A DNA stretch of 64,000 nt from contig NC_007498.2 of NCBI RefSeq assembly GCF_000012885.1, forward strand, positions 3,008,001 to 3,072,000, written 5' to 3'. Shown here piece after piece: positions 43,414 through 50,645 of this stretch. Each line of letters opens with the position of its first letter. Position 1 is the first letter of the stretch. Made by a program: the position numbers and the translations under genes. The DNA is from Syntrophotalea carbinolica DSM 2380. Its GTDB lineage: Bacteria > Desulfobacterota > Desulfuromonadia > Desulfuromonadales > Syntrophotaleaceae. The notes under the pieces are model-generated. The model made no database searches. It was not told the origin of the DNA and saw only the letters and a program-made list of their open reading frames with translations.

Positions 43414-45729
43414 ATGGCAGCCTTTATCAATGGCTTTGATGAAAATAATCGCCGTATTTCCACCCAGCAGCTGCTGCAGAAGATTTACGACGCTCTGGAG
43501 GCCGGCGAGACCGAATTCGAGGTTCTCTCCTCCGGCCATCACGACATTGGCGGACCGCTCTGGACCAAAGACGGCAAGCCTCTGAAATTCACCGTTAAAA
43601 ACCCCGGCCAGCGTGTCGGCGCCTTCGGCCTGGCCGGCACCGAGATCGTTATCAACGGTCCGGCCCCGGCTGATGTCGGCTGGCTGAATGCCGGTGCTAC
43701 CGTCGTGCTCAAGGGCGACGGCGGCGACACCACCGCCCACTGTTCCGCCAGCGGCAAGATCTATGTCGGCGGTCGTGCGGGCACCCGTACCGGCTCCCTG
43801 ATGAAACGCGACCCGGCCCATGAGGCACCGGAACTGTGGGTCCTCAAAAACGTCGGTTCCTTCTCTTTCGAATTCATGGGCGGCGGCATTGCCGTGGTCT
43901 GCGGCTACGACAGCGAAGAATTCGAATCGGTGCTTGGCGACCGTGCCTGCGTCGGTATGGTCGGCGGCACCATCTATGTGCGCGGCCCCATCCAGAACCT
44001 GTCCAAGGATGTCTGGCTAATGGAGCTGGACGAATTCGACCATGAGTTTCTGACCAGCAACATGCCCGTGTTTCTCGGCAAGATCGACAAACCTGAGCTA
44101 CTGCAGGAACTCACCGACCTGTCCCAGTGGAAAAAGATCGTCGCCAAATCCTACGAAGAACGCCAGGCCAGCGAACGTATTTCCCTGCGCGAATTCCGCT
44201 TGAACAAATGGGTGGAAGGCGGCATCTTCGGAGATGTCGTCACCGACGATTACGATATCGTGGCCAATCTGGTCAACGCCGGCGACATGCGTCTGAAGAT
44301 TCCGCACTGGAAAAACAAAGCCTATGCCGCCCCCTGCCAGTCGGCCTGCCCCACCGGCATTCCGACCCAGGATCGCATCCGGCTGCTGCGTGAAAACAAG
44401 ACTCAGGAAGCTCTGGAACTGGTGCTGTCCTATTCGCCGTTCCCGGCCAGCGTGTGCGGGCAGGTTTGTCCCAACCTCTGCATGGATGCGTGCAGCCGTC
44501 GCTACCTGGACCATCCGGTAGCCATGAAGGAACTCGGCCGCCTGTCGCAGAGCGTTGCAGCCCCTGAACTGCACCCCTCCACCGGCAAGAAGGTAGCGGT
44601 ACTCGGCGGCGGTCCCGCCGGCCTGTCCGTCGCCTGGCAACTGGCGCTGCGCGGTCACAGTGTGGTTCTCCACGAAGCGGACAAGGAAGTCGGCGGCAAA
44701 TTGCGCCAGGCCATCCCTTCGGAGCGTCTGCCGCGCGAAGTCCTGAACGACGAAATCAACCGTATCAAAAACATCGGCGTCGACATCCACACCAACAGCA
44801 AAATCGACAAAGAAGCTTTTGAAGCCCTGCGTGGTGAGGTTGATGCCGTGGTCGTGGCTACCGGTGCCCATAACCCTGTGGTCATCCCCTTCCCCGGCCA
44901 TGAGCGCCTGGTCAAAGGCCTGGAGTTCCTGAAAGACATCAACAACGGTCTGCAGCCCAAAGTCGGCCCCAAGGTGGTGGTTATCGGTGCCGGTAACGCG
45001 GGCATGGACGTGGCCATCGGTGCCTATCATATGGGAGCCGAGCAGGTCACCGCCATCGACGTGCAACGGCCTGCCGCCTACCAGAAGGAGATCGACCAGT
45101 TCACCAAACTTGGCGGCAAGATCGATTGGCCGGTCTACACCGAAAAGATCACCGAAGCAGGTCTGCACACCAAGGATGGACGCCTGATCGAGGCCGACAC
45201 CGTGATCATCGCCATCGGCGAGCGTCCCGACCTGTCCTATGTACCGCGCGAATGGCTTACCGACCGCGGCATGATGGAAACCGACGACTGCCTGCAGGTC
45301 AAAAAAGCTCCCGGTGTGTTCGCCCTGGGCGACACCATCAAGCCGGGTCTGCTGACTCACGCCATCGGTACCGGTCGCGAAGTCGCCGATTACATCGACG
45401 ACTACCTTGGCGGGCGCGAGCTGATCGCCAAGCCCGAGCCGGTGATGATTTCCCAGTCACAACTTCACAAGGAATCGTTCATGCCGCAGAATCGCGGTCG
45501 GTTCCGGGTCGAAGATGCCTGCAGCGAAGTCGATCGCTGTATCAGCTGCGGCAGTTGCCGCGACTGCACCCTGTGCCTGGAAACCTGCCCGGAAGGGGCC
45601 ATTGTCCGCGAAGAAAAGCCCGACGGCACCTTCGAGTACGTCTCCGATGAAAAATACTGCATCGGCTGCGGCCTCTGTGCCGGCATCTGCCCCTGCGGTA
45701 TCTGGCAGATGGAAAAGACCATTTTCTGA
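43414..45729 (+). CDS. glutamate synthase GXGXG domain fused to GltD-like flavoprotein and ferredoxin
   Basis: A 771-residue fusion. Residues about 1-250 are the GXGXG beta-helix that normally ends the large subunit (VVLKGDGGDTTAHCSASGKIYVGGRAG). Residues from about 305 are the small-subunit type: Cys clusters CQSACPTGIPTQ and CGQVCPNLCMDAC, FAD loop VAVLGGGPAGLSVAWQ (about 397), NAD(P)H loop VVVIGAGNAGMDVA (about 523). A C-terminal 2x4Fe-4S ferredoxin follows (CISCGSCRDCTLCLETC and CIGCGLCAGICPCG, from about 708). GGAGG precedes the ATG, 14 bases after the FMN subunit. A strong terminator ends the operon. Confidence 0.92.
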   Translation: MAAFINGFDENNRRISTQQLLQKIYDALEAGETEFEVLSSGHHDIGGPLWTKDGKPLKFTVKNPGQRVGAFGLAGTEIVINGPAPADVGWLNAGATVVLKGDGGDTTAHCSASGKIYVGGRAGTRTGSLMKRDPAHEAPELWVLKNVGSFSFEFMGGGIAVVCGYDSEEFESVLGDRACVGMVGGTIYVRGPIQNLSKDVWLMELDEFDHEFLTSNMPVFLGKIDKPELLQELTDLSQWKKIVAKSYEERQASERISLREFRLNKWVEGGIFGDVVTDDYDIVANLVNAGDMRLKIPHWKNKAYAAPCQSACPTGIPTQDRIRLLRENKTQEALELVLSYSPFPASVCGQVCPNLCMDACSRRYLDHPVAMKELGRLSQSVAAPELHPSTGKKVAVLGGGPAGLSVAWQLALRGHSVVLHEADKEVGGKLRQAIPSERLPREVLNDEINRIKNIGVDIHTNSKIDKEAFEALRGEVDAVVVATGAHNPVVIPFPGHERLVKGLEFLKDINNGLQPKVGPKVVVIGAGNAGMDVAIGAYHMGAEQVTAIDVQRPAAYQKEIDQFTKLGGKIDWPVYTEKITEAGLHTKDGRLIEADTVIIAIGERPDLSYVPREWLTDRGMMETDDCLQVKKAPGVFALGDTIKPGLLTHAIGTGREVADYIDDYLGGRELIAKPEPVMISQSQLHKESFMPQNRGRFRVEDACSEVDRCISCGSCRDCTLCLETCPEGAIVREEKPDGTFEYVSDEKYCIGCGLCAGICPCGIWQMEKTIF

Positions 45730-45757
45730 TGTTTCCATCGCCATAAGGGCTTCAATC

Positions 45758-45796
45758 ACAAAGGCGGAACCGCAAGGTTCCGCCTTTGTTTGGTTT
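45758..45796 (+). terminator. rho-independent terminator of the glutamate synthase operon
   Basis: ACAAAGGCGGAACC pairs exactly with GGTTCCGCCTTTGT around a GCAA tetraloop, followed by TTGGTTT. It starts 29 bases after the stop. Confidence 0.9.
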
Positions 45797-45908
45797 AAAG
45801 CGCTATCGTTCTCGACCATCCCCCGACACATCGCGCGCGAACTTGACGGCGAACTCCCCATAATAGGAAAATGAAATCAGGAATGATCTTTCCAAGAGGG
45901 AGACGGTT

Positions 45909-46157
45909 ATGAAAAAACACATCATCAACGGCGAGATGAAGATCTGGGATGTCATTCAGGATTACCCTGAAACCTACGGCATATTCCGGCAATTCGGCTA
46001 TCCGGATATTCGCAAGGGAGACACTGCCGTCACATCCCATTTCATGAAATTACGCACAGCCGCCCATGCCTATCATATCGATCTGGACAAATTGCTTGAA
46101 GCGCTGAATGACGCGATCGCCGGGCACGACCGGGGCGCGTGCGCCACACGCCACTAA
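45909..46157 (+). CDS. DUF1858-type small protein
   Basis: An 82-residue protein with the DUF1858 pattern: MKIWDVIQDYPETYGIFRQFGYP, a short linker, then HAYHIDLDKLLEALN. It lacks the usual pair of cysteines of many DUF1858 proteins. The function is unknown; the fold often accompanies redox or hybrid-cluster proteins. AGAGGGAG precedes the ATG. It is monocistronic. Confidence 0.75.
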   Translation: MKKHIINGEMKIWDVIQDYPETYGIFRQFGYPDIRKGDTAVTSHFMKLRTAAHAYHIDLDKLLEALNDAIAGHDRGACATRH

Positions 46158-46354
46158 AGATAGGGCACATGGAGCAATGCCGCCGCCGTGGCTTGCTCCA
46201 TCCCGCCGTTGCAGCCCCGCACATCGGGCTCCATGAAACAACAGCCGATCTCGGGAAAACGTGTTCCTGCGCTCAATACGGGGGAACAGCTCTCCTGCTT
46301 TAGCGTACGTCCCCGCAATAAGGGCAACAATTTTGAGGTGTTGCGTAAAAACAT
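46154..46354 (-). CDS. possible small Cys-rich protein (hypothetical)
   Basis: A 66-codon minus-strand frame with an acceptable ribosome site (AGGAAGAAGGG) before its ATG. It carries five cysteines, including GCCF and RGCNGG. It resembles nothing I recognise, has no membrane segment, and its 3' end overlaps a hairpin and the stop of the DUF1858 gene. It may be real or an open frame by chance; the rest of 46158-46432 has no better candidate. Confidence 0.3.
   Translation of the reverse strand: MFLRNTSKLLPLLRGRTLKQESCSPVLSAGTRFPEIGCCFMEPDVRGCNGGMEQATAAALLHVPYL
46169..46201. terminator. hairpin after the DUF1858 gene
   Basis: ATGGAGCAA and TTGCTCCAT pair exactly, extended inside by GCC/GGC. 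It begins 11 bases after the DUF1858 stop. There is no T-run on either strand, so it may act as an mRNA end stabiliser rather than a terminator. Confidence 0.45.
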
Positions 46355-46432
46355 GCCCTTCTTCCTGATTATCCTTTCCCCTAAATACCACCGGATTAAA
46401 CTCGCCCCGCGAACAACAGGGGTAAAACAGGA

Positions 46433-46906
46433 CTACTTGTCCTCGAAAAACCGCTCAAGACCGGCTTTGATCGCATCTCGCGAGTTCCGGAATGCCGTCA
46501 AAATCTGTTCCTCATCACCGACAAGCTGAGATGGATCGGGATAGCCAAGGAGAAACACGCGCTCGCCCCCGTGACTCGATTTTTCAAGATGTGGGCAAGG
46601 TTCGCCGCAACGCCCGCAGTAACTGCCGGCACCATGAACTTTGCACTTCTCCCCACTCTCTCCCAACAGACTGATGACAAAATCAAAAGTCTCCTCGGAA
46701 AAACCCTCGGCACTCTTTGCATGTTGACCGGAGATGTCGATGCCGACCTCGGACATAACGGCCAGGGCCGAAGGATGGACGGAGCTTGCTTCGGTCCCGG
46801 CGGAAACAGCCGAAACCCGCTCCCCCAGGCAGTGGTTGGCCAGCCCCTCGGCCATTTGGGAGCGGCAGGAGTTTTGGGTACTTAAAAACAGGACTCTGAT
46901 TTTCAC
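46433..46906 (-). CDS. low-molecular-weight phosphatase/ArsC-like protein lacking the nucleophilic Cys
   Basis: A 157-residue protein with the LMW phosphatase/thioredoxin-type arsenate reductase fold: VLFLSTQNSCRSQMAEG, VSAVSAGTEAS, VHPSALAVMSEVGIDISGQHA, and the acid loop GYPDPSQ. In active members the P-loop is C-x5-R; here the first position is Ser9 (AGT codon) with Arg15 kept, and the usual Gly is Gln. A Cys-rich insertion (KCKVHGAGSYCGRCGEPC) replaces the usual resolving-Cys region. Phosphatase or arsenate-reductase activity is therefore doubtful. The start is taken as GTG at 46906, giving the family N-terminus; the frame is open to 46999. Confidence 0.65.
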   Translation of the reverse strand: MKIRVLFLSTQNSCRSQMAEGLANHCLGERVSAVSAGTEASSVHPSALAVMSEVGIDISGQHAKSAEGFSEETFDFVISLLGESGEKCKVHGAGSYCGRCGEPCPHLEKSSHGGERVFLLGYPDPSQLVGDEEQILTAFRNSRDAIKAGLERFFEDK

Positions 46907-47017
46907 AAGAGATCGCCCGATCCGGGGGCCATCGCCCCCTGTTACTGAGAGATTATTTCCTTTTCCCTTCGATGTACACCCAAGCTTTTCATTTAACATG
47001 CCAACGAAAAGCGTACT

Positions 47018-47395
47018 CTAAAAAGCGGAATCTCCCCCCGGATAAGGATTGCGGGGATCGGCCTTGAGTCGCATATCGAGAATCTCCAACAGCAGTTGGG
47101 CGGCAGCGCGTGGCTTCAGCCGGATAAGACGTTTATGCAGGTGTGCCACCCCTCCCGGAAGGTTTTCAAGGAGATACGCCAGGGCCTTGCCGGCGTCGGA
47201 ATCGCGACGGAGTCGTTCGAGTTCGCGAGCGGTTCGCCGGTGGGTAAGGGGCACACCGGCATCAATCCCCCACTTCATCAATTGAAAAACCGCCAGAAGT
47301 GTGGGATCGGCAGACACCTCCACCATCCTGAGCTTAAGGCAAGCAACCTGATTGATGGGGAGCAGGTTCAAATGTTCAAGGTCGGAATTCGTCAT
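47018..47395 (-). CDS. hypothetical helical protein
   Basis: A 125-residue protein I do not recognise. It is soluble, Leu/Arg-rich and predicted mostly helical (RRTARELERLRRDSDAGKAL, PRAAAQLLLEILDMRL), with no signal peptide, membrane segment or Cys pair. The ATG has only a weak ribosome site. It lies 111 bases upstream of the ArsC-like gene on the same strand and may be cotranscribed with it. Confidence 0.5.
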   Translation of the reverse strand: MTNSDLEHLNLLPINQVACLKLRMVEVSADPTLLAVFQLMKWGIDAGVPLTHRRTARELERLRRDSDAGKALAYLLENLPGGVAHLHKRLIRLKPRAAAQLLLEILDMRLKADPRNPYPGGDSAF

Positions 47396-47580
47396 TTTTT
47401 CAGGCTACACCATGACCTACCAGGGAAGTCAAGCCATGGGTTCCCCATCACCCGAGATACAACAACTTCGCTCCTAATCCACATATTGACAGACCAAAGC
47501 CGGTCTTTTAAGCTGTTCGGGTTTGTCGGTCGAATAAAATACCCGCAACCGGGATACCCAAAACTCAAAAAGGACCTGCC

Positions 47581-48267
47581 ATGAAATATTTTTTTTGTTC
47601 ACTGCTCGCACTGACATGCATTCCCGCCGTCGTTTCGGCGCAGGACGCACCGCAACTGCAGACCCCTGAAGCCAGGGCCAGCTATAGCCTCGGCCATAAA
47701 ATCGGCAGTGATTTTAAGGCGCAGAATATCGTCGTGGACCCCGACCTGGTAGCGCAGGGGTTAAAGGATGCCCTGGCCGGGCAGACTCCGGCCCTTTCCG
47801 AGGATCAGCAGCGCGAAGCCTTAAAGGAATTGCAGAAGCGGGTGGCCGCTCGCCAGCAGATGATGAAAAACCAGGTAGCGGATAAGAATCTTTGGGAAGG
47901 CAGGGCGTTTCTGAATAAGAACCGGCAGAAACCCGGGATTATAAGCAGCGCCACCGGCCTGCAATACAAGGTGCTTGATGCCGGCGCGGGCAAACGCCCC
48001 GGCCTGCAGGACCGCGTGACAGTGCACTATCGCGGCCGTTTGCTGGACGGAACCGAGTTTGACAGTTCCTACAAACGCGGCAAACCGGCCACCTTTCCCG
48101 TGCAAGGCGTTATTCGCGGTTGGACGGAGGCCCTGCTGATGATGAAACCCGGGGCCAAATGGCAGCTTTTCATTCCGCCGGACCTCGCCTACGGTAAAAA
48201 GGGCAGCCACGGCATCGGCCCCAATGCGACATTGATTTTTGATGTGGAGTTGTTGGAGATCAATTGA
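47581..48267 (+). CDS. FKBP-type peptidyl-prolyl isomerase (FkpA/Mip-like), exported
   Basis: A 228-residue protein with a signal peptide (CSLLALTCIPAVVSA), an N-terminal helical dimerisation domain (ASYSLGHKIGSDFKAQNI to about residue 120) and a C-terminal FKBP domain (VTVHYRGRLLDGTEFDSSY, FPVQGVIRGWTEALLMM, IPPDLAYG). It catalyses proline isomerisation and chaperones envelope proteins in the periplasm. A TTGACA with a poor -10 lies about 90 bases upstream. Confidence 0.9.
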   Translation: MKYFFCSLLALTCIPAVVSAQDAPQLQTPEARASYSLGHKIGSDFKAQNIVVDPDLVAQGLKDALAGQTPALSEDQQREALKELQKRVAARQQMMKNQVADKNLWEGRAFLNKNRQKPGIISSATGLQYKVLDAGAGKRPGLQDRVTVHYRGRLLDGTEFDSSYKRGKPATFPVQGVIRGWTEALLMMKPGAKWQLFIPPDLAYGKKGSHGIGPNATLIFDVELLEIN

Positions 48268-48310
48268 CGGGAAAACCGTCATTTGTCATTGGTCGTTGAA
48301 AAGCTTTTCC

Positions 48311-48403
48311 TAACCGCAGAGTTCGCGGAGAGCGCGGAGAGGGGTTAAAATCTTGTTAAAAAGATTTGTATTTCTCTGTGTTCTCGGCGATCTCTGCGGT
48401 AAA
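48311..48403. repeat. dispersed palindromic repeat, copy 2
   Basis: TAACCGCAGAG at the left and CTCTGCGGT at the right form inverted arms, with further CGCGGAGAG units between. It lies between the convergent fkpA-like and srkA genes. At 48443-48470 short CAATCAC units follow, matching on the other strand the GTGATTG units next to copy 3. Confidence 0.7.
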
Positions 48404-48481
48404 TAGATTTGAGACTCAGAACTTGCCCCGCCCCGGGATCCAATCACGAATCACCAGTCACCAATCACTCGCCGTTCGCTC

Positions 48482-49465
48482 TCACACCTGCAACGCCGGT
48501 TCCTGCACAGCCGCGATCTGCTCGCGCAGTTCCAGGATGTGATCACCCCAGTAACGCGGCGTGTTGAACCAGGGGAAGCTCGGTGGAAAAGCCGGATCCT
48601 CCCAGCGCTGTGCCAGCCAGGCGGTAAAGTGTATGATGCGCAGACTACGGAGTGCTTCGACAAGCTGCAATTCCCGCGCATCGAAATCGTTGAATTCCGT
48701 ATATCCGTCTAAAATTTCAGAAAGTTGCGCTGTTTTAGCGGCCCGGTCGCCGGACAACATCATCCACAGATCCTGTACCGCCGGAGCCATGCGCGCATCG
48801 TCGAAATCGACGAAATGCGGCCCGCCGTCGCGCCACAGGATATTGCCGGGGTGACAATCGCCATGGGTGCGGATGTATTGCACCTGTCCGCTACGAGATA
48901 GAATGTCCTCGATCCCCTGCAGCAGATCACGGGTCAACGCATCGTAATGCCCCTTAAACTCCTGCGGCACATACCGCTCACTCACCACAGCAACGGCATC
49001 ATGACCGAAGCTGTTGCTATCGAGACACGGACGGGCTTCGAAGGGACGCACCGCCCCGACCGCATGAATACGCCCCATGAGCCGCCCCAGGATCAACAGA
49101 TTATCCGGATTGTCCAACTCCGGTGCATGCCCGCCCCGCCGCGGATACAAGGCGAAACGAAATCCGCCGAAGGAAAAAAGGCTTTCCCCCTCCGCGTTGA
49201 CCAGTGGCGCAACCACCGGCAATTCGTGCTCGATCAGCTCGAAACAAAACTGGTGTTCTTCATGTATCTGGATGTCCGTCCAGCGCTCGGGACGGTAGAA
49301 CTTTGCCACCAGAGGATCCTGCCCTTCGATACCGACCTGGTAAACCCGGTTTTCATAACTGTTCAATGCCAGGGTCCGGCAGTCGCAAAGATAGCCCTGA
49401 CTTTCCACAGCATCCATGACGAAACCGGGCGTCAAGGTCTGAAAAGGGTGCGGGTCACAGGTCAT
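48482..49465 (-). CDS. srkA: stress response kinase SrkA (YihE family)
   Basis: A 327-residue protein kinase-like enzyme of usual length. The N-terminal lobe has ENRVYQVGIEGQDPLVAKFYRPERW, and the catalytic region is RTHGDCHPGNILW with the metal loop FVDFDDARM. SrkA phosphorylates Ser/Thr and counteracts stress-induced death in E. coli. The ATG at 49465 begins the family N-terminus; the ribosome site is CCTGGAGGA nine or so bases upstream. Confidence 0.92.
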   Translation of the reverse strand: MTCDPHPFQTLTPGFVMDAVESQGYLCDCRTLALNSYENRVYQVGIEGQDPLVAKFYRPERWTDIQIHEEHQFCFELIEHELPVVAPLVNAEGESLFSFGGFRFALYPRRGGHAPELDNPDNLLILGRLMGRIHAVGAVRPFEARPCLDSNSFGHDAVAVVSERYVPQEFKGHYDALTRDLLQGIEDILSRSGQVQYIRTHGDCHPGNILWRDGGPHFVDFDDARMAPAVQDLWMMLSGDRAAKTAQLSEILDGYTEFNDFDARELQLVEALRSLRIIHFTAWLAQRWEDPAFPPSFPWFNTPRYWGDHILELREQIAAVQEPALQV

Positions 49466-49611
49466 GCATTCCTCCAGGCAACAGGTCAGGATAAATACGG
49501 TAGGAACGAAACAAATACAGGCAAGGGCAATGTAACAGGATTATCCGGATAGCTCAACCGGCATTCCCGCACAAAACCGGGTGCCACCTTCACCATTATG
49601 TGCGCGAACAA

Positions 49612-49656
49612 CAAAAAGGCGCCAGCTCCCAACCTTTATCAGGCAGGAGAGGCGCC
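49612..49656 (-). terminator. rho-independent terminator of the second DUF4870 gene
   Basis: GGCGCC (49618-49623 and 49651-49656) with CTCC/GGAG inside forms a stem, followed on the minus strand by TTTTTG. It starts about 48 bases after the stop at 49705. Confidence 0.75.
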
Positions 49657-49704
49657 GCGAATACTGTTGAACAAAATTTTACAGGTAACGCTTGGCCGGC
49701 AAGC

Positions 49705-50046
49705 TTACTTGATCAGGCGCAGGGTCCAGGGCACCTTGAAGTCTTTACCATTGGAACAGGCGATTGCCCCCATGATGCAAAACACCACGTTACAGATCCA
49801 AACGGCGGGCAGGATCAGAAAACCGACCAATATGGCCGTCAGGACGCCGCCGATGAGCATGGCGATTGCCGCAGTGATCGACCAGTTCAAGGCCTCTTTC
49901 GACTGGCTCAGGACATAGGCATCCTCTTTTTTAATCAAATAAAATACCAACCCGGGAATAAAACCGAAAAATATGGTGCCGATCCATATAAGCAACGCCA
50001 TATTTTTTGATTCCTGATTTACGGTCACGTCCTTTACCTCTTCCAT
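49705..50046 (-). CDS. DUF4870 (Tic20-like) small membrane protein, second copy
   Basis: A 113-residue protein with three hydrophobic segments and the DUF4870 signature SQSKEALNWSITAAIA; a short acidic N-terminus (MEEVKDVTVNQES) precedes the first helix. The ATG at 50046 has AAAGGAG upstream; an open frame to 50217 is unlike the family. It is a distant paralogue of 28823-29173. Function unknown. 50047-50645 upstream is about 600 bases with no gene; it must hold the divergent promoters for this gene and the chemoreceptor, and contains a CAGAC-ATTTT-GTCTG hairpin near 50148-50162. Confidence 0.8.
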   Translation of the reverse strand: MEEVKDVTVNQESKNMALLIWIGTIFFGFIPGLVFYLIKKEDAYVLSQSKEALNWSITAAIAMLIGGVLTAILVGFLILPAVWICNVVFCIMGAIACSNGKDFKVPWTLRLIK

Positions 50047-50645
50047 CAGCACTCTCCTTTTGATCTGGTTTACGCACGCATCCTCCCCTCGGGAGACATG
50101 CAAAACGCCCACATTTCCTGCCCGGCCAGCGATGCCGGAACAATACAGACATTTTGTCTGCAAAACAAAAAAGTAAAACGGTTTCTTGAATATAAGCAAA
50201 TTAAACACACAACACAACGTGTAAAATAGTTATTTCGACAATAAATCCCGAATACCCCGCACATTACCGCGGCTTTTATTATAGGTTTCGCGAATCAAAG
50301 GTTTCCTATCTAAACAGATGTCTCACTATGCAACACCGGCGCCAGAGCGCCCTCCAGCCAAACAATTGACCGGATTTAACCCAAAAAATGCACCGGGGCT
50401 TTCCTGCCGCCACTTCCATCAGGTTTACGGTCGCTTACGCACTGTCATGAATCCGACACAATAAGCTGTTATATTATTGGCACCTTTTTCCCCCGATATT
50501 TCCCCGGGCACATATCTTGCCCATCTTTCTGTCCGCTATTTTACGGCATCCCGGAGCCTGATGAAAATAGCAACAGTGTTTCAGCCGTCACACAGCCACT
50601 GTGTGTTTCGCAAGACTCAGCTTATTTATGAATGGGGGAGAACGC

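Noticed and set aside
46050-46391. 113-codon minus-strand frame over the DUF1858 gene
   Set aside because: It overlaps a supported gene for much of its length and has no domain; the shorter frame at 46154-46354 has a better ribosome site.
50478-50495. TTGGCACC upstream of the chemoreceptor as a sigma-54 -24 element
   Set aside because: No TTGC element follows at the right distance.
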